This document shows, one piece after another, positions 1-5,585 of a stretch of DNA of 6,792 nucleotides. Position 1 is the stretch's first letter. The number at the start of each line of letters is the position of its first letter. Below the pieces are notes generated by a model that was given only the letters and a program-made list of their open reading frames with translations, searched no databases and had not been told where the DNA came from. The stretch lies in the NCBI GenBank assembly GCA_016935955.1, contig JAFGPY010000175.1, positions 1-6,792 on the forward strand, given 5' to 3'. The position numbers and the translations under genes are program-made. Source of the DNA: Planctomycetota bacterium (GTDB lineage: Bacteria > Planctomycetota > Phycisphaerae > FEN-1346 > JAACEH01).

Positions 1-484
1 CGTGGTTCAGCGGATAGGTCATCGCGTACAGGTTCTCGCCCGCCGGGTCCATGGTCAGGTTGAAGAGCCACTCGTGCGGGCACGGGATGCCGAGGTCCTC
101 GGCCGCATCGTGCTTCGGATCGTAGAGAAAGATGTGGCCGCCTTCGTCGCGGTCGGTATACAGGCCGCTCACGCTGTAGTTCTGTCCGGTCGCTCCGGCG
201 ATGCGCCCGTCGGGCAACGTCTCCAACGCGTGGTGGATCTTGCCGGGGATCGGGTTGCCGCTGAAGCTCATGATCGGCGGCGCGCTGACGATTCGGTCGC
301 CCAGGTCCACGAACTTGCCGCCGCGGCCGTCGGCTCCCGCGCCGATGTCGTAGCGGAAGAACAGATGCCCGTGCGCGCCCGTCAGCCCGCCGTACAGGCG
401 ATCCTTGCCGCCGACCGTCAGGCTCACGACTTCCAGCGCACCGACCATCCCCGAGCGATCCACGTAAACATCCAGACCGGCCAT
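1..484 (-). CDS. Beta-propeller/Kelch-like protein, N-terminal part (runs off left edge)
   Basis: Reading the minus strand from ATG 484-482 gives about 161 residues with no stop before the window edge, so the C-terminal part is missing. The protein begins MAGLDVYVDRSGMVG and has blade-like repeating units: DRLYGGLTGAHGHLFFRYD, then LPDGRIAGATGQNY followed by GGHIFLYDP, then HEWLFNLTMDPAGENLYAMT. The pattern of small aromatic strands, Gly turns and 'DP.GE.LY' is typical of Kelch/WD-like propellers. The start is supported by AAAGGA about 8 bases upstream. The frame stays open upstream to a TGA near 530, so a GTG start 12 codons earlier is possible, but it has no visible ribosome site. I see no signal peptide, so a cytoplasmic location is likely. 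The substrate or partner cannot be told. It is divergent from the SPFH operon and no functional link is evident. Confidence 0.72.
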   Translation of the reverse strand, partial: MAGLDVYVDRSGMVGALEVVSLTVGGKDRLYGGLTGAHGHLFFRYDIGAGADGRGGKFVDLGDRIVSAPPIMSFSGNPIPGKIHHALETLPDGRIAGATGQNYSVSGLYTDRDEGGHIFLYDPKHDAAEDLGIPCPHEWLFNLTMDPAGENLYAMTYPLNH

Positions 485-553
485 CTCGCGAAGTCCTTTC
501 CGTGCGGCCAGATTCCGCACATCAAGCTCACTGTGTCAGCGCGAATTTCAACA

Positions 554-581
554 ACGATACGTTCTTCGGCTCACAATGCAA
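554..581 (-). promoter_or_regulatory. Weak candidate promoter for the left minus-strand gene
   Basis: On the minus strand there is TTGCAT (581-576), a 16-base spacer and TATCGT (559-554). It lies about 70 bases upstream of the ATG at 484. Both hexamers have mismatches to the sigma70 consensus and the spacer is short, so this is only a candidate. Confidence 0.2.
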
Positions 582-644
582 CAGCAATCCGCTCGCGGTG
601 CTCCCGGCAGGACTTCTGCCGTGAAGACACTCTCCGAGGAGTTC

Positions 645-673
645 TTGCCACGCCCTACCCTGCGAGCTATAGT
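645..673 (+). promoter_or_regulatory. Sigma70-type promoter of the SPFH operon
   Basis: TTGCCA (645-650), a 17-base spacer and TATAGT (668-673) are seen upstream of the SPFH genes. Each hexamer is close to consensus and the spacing is ideal. Transcription would start near 680, giving a leader of about 137 bases before the GTG at 817. The -10 box and the next 13 bases match the promoter region at 4172-4190 in 17 of 19 positions, which strengthens both calls. Confidence 0.6.
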
Positions 674-681
674 GGCCTGCG

Positions 682-725
682 GCCGACAATGGACTGCGGC
701 ATGCGCTGCAGGGGCGGCTGTCGGC
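682..725 (+). other. Structured leader RNA of the SPFH operon
   Basis: GCCGACA (682-688) is complementary to TGTCGGC (719-725). Nested inside, CTGCGGC (694-700) and GCTGCAG (705-711) pair, with one G-U, around a 4-base loop. The structure would form at the very 5' end of the transcript predicted from the promoter at 645-673. It may stabilise the mRNA or regulate it. I recognise no riboswitch class. The rest of the leader (726-804) shows nothing I can name. Confidence 0.35.
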
Positions 726-804
726 AGATATTCTCGGGATGCATTTCCTGGACTGTCCGTTATGTCTGTGACAGGGTCAAGCGGTCTCCACAACATTCCC
801 TGAT

Positions 805-810
805 AAGGAG
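805..810 (+). promoter_or_regulatory. Ribosome binding site that fixes the GTG start of the first SPFH gene
   Basis: AAGGAG ends 6 bases before GTG 817. There is no ATG alternative nearby in frame, so this site decides the start. Confidence 0.75.
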
Positions 811-816
811 AAGAAC

Positions 817-2529
817 GTGGAACACGAAACGTTCAATGCGCCACCACATCCGGTGACAGGAACAACAACGGCAAAACGGCCGCCGTTTCGCCTGCCTTGG
901 AAGGGGTTTCTGCTCCTGCTTGTGCTCGGGGGGCTGGTTGTGGCGCCCCTGTTCGTCTGGTTCTATTGCCGCATCGAGGTGCCCGAAGGGTACTTCGTGC
1001 CCCTGATGCGCAAGGGCGGCGACGACATGACCAACAAGATGGTCCTGGCCGACCCCGGGTTCCGCGGCCCGCAGTTCGAGATTCTCCGCGAAGGGCGCCA
1101 CTGGCGCAACCCCTACACCTGGTGGTGGCCCAAGCCGATCAAGGCCACGGTCATTCCGAACCTCAGCGTCGGCGTTCTGGTCCGCAAGTACGGGCAACCG
1201 CTGCCTGAGGGCGAAGTCGTTGCCCGCGACGACCAGCACAAGGGCATCCTGCCCGACATCCGCGCTCCCGGCCGCTACTACATCAACACCTGGGCCTACG
1301 ACGTCGAGACGCACCCGATGGTCAAGATCGAGCCCGGCTATATGGGCGTCGTGACGCTCCGTGTCGGCAAGGCCCCGCAGGACCCAAACGTCTTCGTCGT
1401 CAACGCCGGCGAGCGCGGCACGCAACCCGCGCTCCTGCCGCCGGGCACGCACCCGCAATACTCCAATCCCTACATCTACGAGGTGACGCCCATTGACGTG
1501 CGGTCGCAGAAGTTCGAGATGGCCGGCGACACCACGATCACGTTTCCGAGCAAATACGGGTTCGACATCATCGTCGAGGGCACCATCGAGTGGGCTCCCG
1601 ACGTGAGCATGTTGCCGGAAGTCTTCGTCAAGTACGTGGACGAGGCCGACCTCAAGGACTCCGGAGGCATCAACAACATCCAGCGCAAGGTCATCCTGCC
1701 CTTGGCCCGTTCGTTCTTCAGGACCATCGGCGGCGAGCACCGCGCCGTGGACTACATCACCGGCGACACGCGTATTCGCGTGCAGAGTGAAGTGGAGCGG
1801 CGGCTTCGCGAGTCGTGCGCCGCCGAGGGCGTCTTGATCCGTTCGTTCGTCATTCGCTCGACCGAACCGCCGCAGCAGATTCGCCAGCAATACGAGCGGC
1901 GAGAGATTGCCCGCCGCGAAACCGACCAGTTCCTGAAGGAGATCGAGACGCAGATCGGTCAAGTGGTCGTCGAGGGGGCCACCCCCAAGCTCGACGCCCA
2001 GGGCCGGCCGGTGCTGGACGAGTTCGGCCGCGCGGTGACCGAGGGCGGCAAGACGAAGCTCGACGAGATGGGCCGTCCGCTGCGCCAGGGGGGTCGCCTG
2101 GCCAAGGTCATCCAGGAACGCCGCAAGGACCGCGAGAGCCAGTTTGGCGAGATTCGCGTCCAGGTGGCCGAGGAGGTGCGATCGGCCGAGCAGTACAGCA
2201 AGGTCGAGGTGACCAAGGCCGCCAAGGACCTGGCCGTGGCCAAGGTCATGCTCGAGGCGGCCAAGGACCAGGCCGCCAAGGCGCTGGCCGAGGGCAAGGC
2301 CGAAGCCGACGTCATGGTCATGAAGTACAACGCCGAGGCCGAGGCCGTGGGGGCCAAGGTGGCGGCCTTCGGCACCGGTGACAAGTATGCCGAGTACCAG
2401 CTCATCCTCAAGATGAGCCCGGGCATCCAGCACATCCTGTCGAACACCGACGGGCTGTTCGCCCAGTTGTTCCAGCGCTTCGCCACGCTGGAGACCCAGA
2501 CGCCAAACGCCCCGCAAGGCGACCGCTGA
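817..2529 (+). CDS. Membrane-anchored SPFH/Band-7 protein with tandem N-terminal modules (first of pair)
   Basis: This is a 570-residue protein starting at GTG. Residues 1-28 are a Pro/Thr/basic tail and 29-50 a hydrophobic membrane segment; basic residues before it suggest N-in topology, placing the rest outside the cytoplasmic membrane as in HflK/HflC. Three tandem beta modules follow (about 53-110, 111-168, 169-228), each with a 'P.GY.GV' opening and a 'PG.Y..N...Y.V' close. The SPFH core covers about 229-350, with IRSFVIRSTEPP at its end. A charged Ala/Glu/Lys coiled coil runs from about 355 to 515, interrupted at 387-426 by a Gly-rich insert with three LDxxGR units. The tail is 516-570. 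SPFH proteins oligomerise and scaffold membrane microdomains or protease regulators; the exact role here is unknown. It is the first gene of an operon, 37 bases before its paralogue. It is longer than typical HflK or stomatin because of the modules. Confidence 0.9.
   Translation: MEHETFNAPPHPVTGTTTAKRPPFRLPWKGFLLLLVLGGLVVAPLFVWFYCRIEVPEGYFVPLMRKGGDDMTNKMVLADPGFRGPQFEILREGRHWRNPYTWWWPKPIKATVIPNLSVGVLVRKYGQPLPEGEVVARDDQHKGILPDIRAPGRYYINTWAYDVETHPMVKIEPGYMGVVTLRVGKAPQDPNVFVVNAGERGTQPALLPPGTHPQYSNPYIYEVTPIDVRSQKFEMAGDTTITFPSKYGFDIIVEGTIEWAPDVSMLPEVFVKYVDEADLKDSGGINNIQRKVILPLARSFFRTIGGEHRAVDYITGDTRIRVQSEVERRLRESCAAEGVLIRSFVIRSTEPPQQIRQQYERREIARRETDQFLKEIETQIGQVVVEGATPKLDAQGRPVLDEFGRAVTEGGKTKLDEMGRPLRQGGRLAKVIQERRKDRESQFGEIRVQVAEEVRSAEQYSKVEVTKAAKDLAVAKVMLEAAKDQAAKALAEGKAEADVMVMKYNAEAEAVGAKVAAFGTGDKYAEYQLILKMSPGIQHILSNTDGLFAQLFQRFATLETQTPNAPQGDR
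1984..2094 (+). repeat. LDxxGR peptide repeats interrupting the coiled coil
   Basis: Residues 390-426 of the first SPFH protein contain KLDAQGRPV, LDEFGRAV and KLDEMGRPL, three copies of an LDxxGRxx unit, bounded by Gly-Gly pairs. The stretch is in frame and the flanking coiled coil resumes after it. Such turn-forming units are not expected inside a continuous helix, so this is probably a flexible hinge or hairpin extension. The second SPFH protein lacks it. Confidence 0.6.
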
Positions 2530-2566
2530 TCGGCGGACGCCTGAGCTTCGCAAAGGAGAGGCTGTC

Positions 2567-4069
2567 ATGTTGAAACGACTCGTCGCAGCGGTTCTCGTGC
2601 TGGCTCTGATCGTCGGCGGGGCCGCTTTCGTCTGGAAATGGATCATCTGCTACCGCTGGTGCCCCTACGGGTACTCGTTGCGCGTTACGCGGAAGACCGG
2701 TCCGGCCATGCCCAAGGGGCAGTATGCCGACGAGGCCCACAAGGGCGTGCAGGAACAGTTGCTCGGCCCGGGGCGCTACCTGGACATCAACCCCTGGCAC
2801 TACTCCGCCCAGGAGACCCCGAACATTGTTATTCCGCCCGGCCACATCTGCATCGTCAAGAACAATGTCGGCGACGATCTGCCCGAGGGCCGGTTTCTGG
2901 CCGGGCCGAACGAGAAGGGCACGCAGAAGCAGGTTCTGACGCCCGGCGTGTGGCGTATCAATGACTACGGACAGGAAGTGGGCAAGTCTGAACCGGCGAC
3001 GATGATCCGGCCGGGCTACGTGGGTGTGCAGACCATGCGCGAAGGGGAGCAGAAGGGCGTGTTGCCCACCGTGCTCCAGGCCGGCTACTACAACATCAAC
3101 CCGCGGGAGATTCGCGTCGACCCGATCGAGGTCGGCTACCGCGTCTGGGAAATCACCATCGAGTACGATACGTCCAGACCCACCGGCGCCAAGGGAGCAA
3201 CGGCGCCTCGCATCAAGCAGGGCAGCGGGGTATCGTTTCCGCTGGCCGACGGCAAGCAGATGTACCTGGACTTCACGGTCGTCTGGGGCATCTTCCCCGA
3301 GGACGCGCCGCGAATCGTTCGCGAGTACGGCACCGTCGAGATGGTCGAGAAGAAGATCATCGAGCCGCAGGTCCTCAGTATCTGCAAGAACGCCGGCTCG
3401 AACCTGACCACACAGGAGTTCATCGAGGGCGCCACCCGCGAGGAGTTTCAGCGCAAGGTCACCGAGGAACTTCGACGCAAGGGTGAGGAGAAGGGCATCC
3501 GATTTCTGATTGCCCTCGTCCGTGGGTTCCACCCGGCCGAGGACATCAAGACCACTATTCAGGCCCGCATGCTGGCCGAAGAGGAACGCGAGACGCTGAG
3601 AATCGAGCAGCAGCGGGACTCTATTGCCGCCGAGTTGAAGGAGGCGGAGAAACGCGTTGACATCGCCAGCAAGGACTTCGATGCCGAGACCATGGCCCTC
3701 GTTCAGGAGGAGATGGAGCGCGGCAAGAAGCGGGCCGCCGAGACCCGCGCCGAGGCCGATCGCAACGTGGCCCAGCTACAACGCGAAACCGCCGAGATCA
3801 ACGCCCGGATCGTCAAGATTATCGGCCAGGCCGACGCCGACGTCATCGAGGCCAAGAAGAAGGCCGAGGCCAAGCAACTGGAGTTGCTGATCAAGGCCTA
3901 CGGCAACGCCTCGATCTACAACCTGGCGACGTTCGCCGAGAGCCTGCCGCCGAACCTGAGCATCGAGTACCGCTACGCCGGCCCGGGTACCTTCTGGACC
4001 GAAACCCAGAACCAGTTGCGTGACTTGGCGGCCAAGAAGGTGCTCGAACAAGGTGCGGCCAAAGAGTGA
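2567..4069 (+). CDS. Membrane-anchored SPFH/Band-7 protein with vault-like layout (second of pair)
   Basis: This is a 500-residue protein starting at ATG, with AGGAG 8 bases upstream. Residues 4-24 form a membrane anchor preceded by KR, so N-in with the body outside is likely. Tandem modules lie at about 30-87, 88-145 and 146-190; the second reads from VIPPGHICIV through LPEGRFLAGP to VLTPGVWRIN. The SPFH core is about 191-330. A Glu/Lys/Ala coiled coil spans 331-445, with ADADVIEAKKKAEAKQLE near its end. A tail, ending in residues such as GPGTFW (471-476), closes the protein. It is a diverged paralogue of the upstream gene and the two are probably co-transcribed, suggesting a hetero-oligomer in the manner of HflK/HflC. 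Compared with its partner it has a longer linker (about 201-225) inside the SPFH region and no Gly-rich insert. Its biological role is not established. Confidence 0.9.
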   Translation: MLKRLVAAVLVLALIVGGAAFVWKWIICYRWCPYGYSLRVTRKTGPAMPKGQYADEAHKGVQEQLLGPGRYLDINPWHYSAQETPNIVIPPGHICIVKNNVGDDLPEGRFLAGPNEKGTQKQVLTPGVWRINDYGQEVGKSEPATMIRPGYVGVQTMREGEQKGVLPTVLQAGYYNINPREIRVDPIEVGYRVWEITIEYDTSRPTGAKGATAPRIKQGSGVSFPLADGKQMYLDFTVVWGIFPEDAPRIVREYGTVEMVEKKIIEPQVLSICKNAGSNLTTQEFIEGATREEFQRKVTEELRRKGEEKGIRFLIALVRGFHPAEDIKTTIQARMLAEEERETLRIEQQRDSIAAELKEAEKRVDIASKDFDAETMALVQEEMERGKKRAAETRAEADRNVAQLQRETAEINARIVKIIGQADADVIEAKKKAEAKQLELLIKAYGNASIYNLATFAESLPPNLSIEYRYAGPGTFWTETQNQLRDLAAKKVLEQGAAKE

Positions 4070-4075
4070 TCGCAA

Positions 4076-4121
4076 CGGCGGGAGCCTGCGGCGCGAGGTG
4101 CCGATGCAGGACTCCTTGCCG
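4076..4121 (+). terminator. Large imperfect hairpin after the SPFH operon, possible terminator or attenuator
   Basis: CGGC (4076-4079), GGAG (4081-4084) and CCTGC (4085-4089) pair with GCAGG (4106-4110), CTCC (4112-4115) and GCCG (4118-4121). Inside, GGCGC (4090-4094) pairs with GTGCC (4098-4102) around a 3-base loop. That is about 18 pairs with small bulges, starting 7 bases after the SPFH stop. No T-tract follows, so it is not a classical intrinsic terminator. It could protect the mRNA 3' end or reduce read-through into the retron. Confidence 0.4.
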
Positions 4122-4147
4122 CTCTGAAGGGAAGACAGACAGAGCAC

Positions 4148-4177
4148 TTGCACCCACACAGTTAGTGGGGTTATAGT
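4148..4177 (+). promoter_or_regulatory. Promoter of the retron RNA
   Basis: TTGCAC (4148-4153), an 18-base spacer and TATAGT (4172-4177) are visible. A start 7-8 bases after the -10 box falls at 4184-4185, the first bases of the a1 repeat, as expected for a retron transcript. The -10 box plus downstream bases match the SPFH promoter (668-686) at 17 of 19 positions. Confidence 0.65.
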
Positions 4178-4184
4178 AACCTGC

Positions 4185-4207
4185 GGCCGAGGCGGCCGAT
4201 CGGATTA
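4185..4207 (+). repeat. Retron a1 inverted repeat
   Basis: Bases 4185-4198 pair with 4344-4331: 14 pairs, 13 Watson-Crick and one G-U at 4195/4334. After a 4x3 internal loop, GATTA (4203-4207) pairs with TAATC (4323-4327). The wobble pair preserves the RNA helix but breaks the DNA palindrome, which favours function as RNA. Confidence 0.82.
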
Positions 4208-4208
4208 G
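4208..4208 (+). other. Predicted branching guanosine of the retron
   Basis: This is the first unpaired G immediately after a1, in the sequence TTAG. In characterised retrons the cDNA is joined 2'-5' to a G at this location. The next bases are TC where Ec86 has a C. Confidence 0.65.
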
Positions 4209-4213
4209 TCATG

Positions 4214-4232
4214 GGGCGGCGTTTCGCCGTCC
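4214..4232 (+). other. msr stem-loop with UUU loop
   Basis: Eight pairs (4214-4221 with 4225-4232, one G-U) close a TTT loop at 4222-4224. Short stable stems of 7-10 pairs with U-rich loops just after the branching G are recognised by cognate RTs in known retrons. Only this one clear msr stem is visible; 4233-4257 looks unstructured. Confidence 0.75.
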
Positions 4233-4257
4233 AAGCCGGTTACATCTTCACTGCCGT

Positions 4258-4306
4258 CCGCGGCGCTCCACCGGTTGAGGCTGATGCTCAACCGCCGGCG
4301 CCGCGG
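4258..4306 (+). other. msd hairpin, predicted folded part of the msDNA
   Basis: The outer stem pairs CCGCGGCGC (4258-4266) with GCGCCGCGG (4298-4306). An internal loop follows (about 4268-4271 against 4295-4296). The inner stem pairs CGGTTGAG (4272-4279) with CTCAACCG (4287-4294) around a 7-base loop (4280-4286). Both stems are fully Watson-Crick, so both the RNA template and the cDNA copy would fold. Confidence 0.78.
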
Positions 4307-4322
4307 GGTTCGGATCGGATAG

Positions 4323-4344
4323 TAATCACGCGGTCGCCTCGGCC
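4323..4344 (+). repeat. Retron a2 inverted repeat
   Basis: This is the partner of a1. It starts with TAATC, has a 3-base internal loop side (4328-4330), then 14 bases that pair with the 5' end of the transcript. It ends at the base before the first in-frame start codon of the reverse transcriptase. Confidence 0.82.
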
Positions 4345-5415
4345 TTGTTCCTACTACTTCGGCGGGTGGCCTTGGGATTTCTGGATTTTCTGCGCGACCT
4401 CTTTTCGCCAAAGTCCTCGCCCGGCGAGCATCCGTCGTCCGCTCGTCCCGGTGAGCGAACGCGCCACAAGAAGGGCGTCCGCTCGGCACCGCTACTTCCG
4501 GAATCGCTCGGCGCGCGGCCGACGTTTCACTGCCTGGTGGGCACACTGGGACTGAACCACGTTCGCGTGCGGCGCGTGATGCACAGCCCGCACGCCTACC
4601 ACACGTTCACCATCGCCAAGCGCGGCGGCAAGCTCCGCGAGATCGCCGCCCCGTGCCGCTCGCTCAAGCACATCCAGCGCCGTATTCTCCATCGCATCGT
4701 CGAGCCGCTGGACAGACACGCGGCCGTACACGGCTTTCGGCGGCGGCGCTGCAGCCTGACCGGCGCCCGGCGGCACGTCGGCAAGGAAGCGGTTCTGGCG
4801 ATGGACCTCCAGGATTTCTTTCCGTCGATCACTTCGCAGCGCGTCTACGGCCTGTTCCGCAAACTCGGTTGGCCGCAGAATCTGGCGTCGGCGCTCACGC
4901 GGCTGACGACGTGGCAGGGCCGCTTGCCGCAGGGCGCGCCGACCAGCCCCGCCCTGGCCAACCTGATCGCCCGGCGGATGGACCGGCGACTGGCCGGCCT
5001 CGGCCGACACCGCGGCATCTACTACACGCGCTACGCCGACGACCTGGCCTTCAGCGGCCCGGCCGAGGTGGTTCGCAGCGCGATCCCCTCCATCCGCACC
5101 ATCATCCAGGAAGAGGGCTTCCGCCTGGCCGAGCACAAGACGCGACTGATGCGTCGAGGCCGACGCCAGGTCGTAACCGGCCTGGTGGTCAACGAGCAGG
5201 TGTCCGTGCCGCGCGATTATCGTCGTCGCGTGCGTGCGGCCCTGCACAACCTCCGTACCGGCCGCACGACGTTCGCCGCGGTCGCTGAGCGTGCGGCTGC
5301 GCTCCGCGAACTCGAGGGCCACGTCCAGTACATCCGCAGCATTCGCTCCGAACACGCCAAGCACCTCGAAGCCGACCTGTACGCCGCGGCCGACGGCATC
5401 CAGCGCTGCCTGTGA
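4345..5415 (+). CDS. Retron-type reverse transcriptase
   Basis: The protein has up to 356 residues and shows the RT series in order: YHTFTIAKRGGKLREIAAP (85-103), VHGF (128-131) leading to the finger region, motif A MDLQDFFPSI with catalytic D154, motif B QGAPTSP (196-202), motif C YADD (230-233) with the two catalytic Asp, and GFRLAEHKTRLM (258-269). VTG (277-279) follows, a hallmark of retron RTs, then a basic C-terminal thumb (285-356). The His of the NAxxH motif described between motifs A and B is not seen; NLAS occurs at the likely position. The enzyme would copy the adjacent msd RNA into msDNA. Length is normal for retron RTs and there is no group II maturase domain or fused effector. 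The start is uncertain: TTG 4345, GTG 4366 or TTG 4372, none with a good ribosome site; the first in-frame ATG (4579) would trim much of the N-terminus. Confidence 0.93.
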   Translation: MFLLLRRVALGFLDFLRDLFSPKSSPGEHPSSARPGERTRHKKGVRSAPLLPESLGARPTFHCLVGTLGLNHVRVRRVMHSPHAYHTFTIAKRGGKLREIAAPCRSLKHIQRRILHRIVEPLDRHAAVHGFRRRRCSLTGARRHVGKEAVLAMDLQDFFPSITSQRVYGLFRKLGWPQNLASALTRLTTWQGRLPQGAPTSPALANLIARRMDRRLAGLGRHRGIYYTRYADDLAFSGPAEVVRSAIPSIRTIIQEEGFRLAEHKTRLMRRGRRQVVTGLVVNEQVSVPRDYRRRVRAALHNLRTGRTTFAAVAERAAALRELEGHVQYIRSIRSEHAKHLEADLYAAADGIQRCL

Positions 5416-5420
5416 GATGA

Positions 5421-5585
5421 ACACCATGGAGGTGGCCCATCGATCCGAATGCAGACGATAATTGTATTGCGGAACCGTGGTACCGTCAGCGGCAGCAAGA
5501 GGCGGAAGCCTTCTTCGTCGCCGATCACAGGGTCGACAAGTCGCCGGTCGTCCACGCTGCGTCTTCAGGGCGATACCGACTGGAG
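5421..5585 (+). other. In-frame upstream coding extension without a start codon
   Basis: The frame of the next gene stays open back to a TGA at 5418-5420. The added residues look coded: WPIDPNADDN, then EPWYRQRQQEAEAFF, then HAASSGRYRLEVSQY running directly into the annotated protein. The stretch has no ATG, GTG or TTG in this frame. GGAGGTGG (5428-5435) resembles a strong ribosome site but no usable start follows at proper distance; ATG 5426 is in another frame that stops at 5459-5461. Removing one base between 5428 and 5433 would join ATG 5426 to this frame as ME-WPIDPN. A frameshift, a sequencing error or a rare start (ATC 5439, ATT 5466) could explain it. Confidence 0.55.

Larger units (their letters stand above)
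4185..4344 (+). ncRNA. Retron msr-msd RNA (template and primer for msDNA)
   Basis: This region has the order of elements known for retrons. Inverted repeat a1 (4185-4207) pairs with a2 (4323-4344). The candidate branching G is 4208, in the context TTAG; a1 ends in TTA and a2 begins with TAA, the same arrangement as I recall in Ec86. A short msr stem with a UUU loop follows (4214-4232), then a long msd hairpin (4258-4306), then a2. The reverse transcriptase gene starts at the next base. In known retrons the RT primes from the 2'-OH of the branching G and copies the msd into cDNA that stays RNA-linked; here copying would begin just upstream of a2, near 4322, and proceed toward the msr. The exact msDNA ends cannot be read from sequence. 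The ORF 4211-4555 overlapping it is not convincing coding sequence. I am confident of the retron nature and less so of the RNA ends. Confidence 0.85.

Noticed and set aside
2..856. Plus-strand open frame of 284 codons at the left end
   Set aside because: The minus-strand reading gives a coherent beta-propeller protein with a ribosome site; the plus frame crosses the promoter and the SPFH start and looks like noise.
760..2646. Long minus-strand open frame of 628 codons
   Set aside because: It is antisense to the clear SPFH gene. High GC removes stops from the opposite strand, and the translation shows no domain pattern.
2408..3532. Minus-strand open frame of 374 codons across both SPFH genes
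   Set aside because: It spans the SPFH operon antisense, has no ribosome site or family motif, and reads as low-complexity Leu/Ala/Gly/Asp shadow.
4211..4555. Plus-strand open frame of 114 codons beginning at ATG inside the retron RNA
   Set aside because: It overlaps msr, msd and a2 and the RT start in another frame; its residues are explained by hairpin sequence and RT shadow, and no ribosome site precedes it.
4345..5415. Group II intron or diversity-generating retroelement RT
   Set aside because: No maturase or DNA-binding domain, no domain V-like RNA and no template/variable repeat pair is seen; VTG and the adjacent msr-msd fit a retron.
4492..5427. Minus-strand open frame of 311 codons opposite the RT
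   Set aside because: It is a shadow of the RT, whose motifs are unmistakable on the plus strand.
5457..5462. GATAAT as a -10 box for the gene after the RT
   Set aside because: No -35-like hexamer lies 16-18 bases upstream, and the region appears to be coding.
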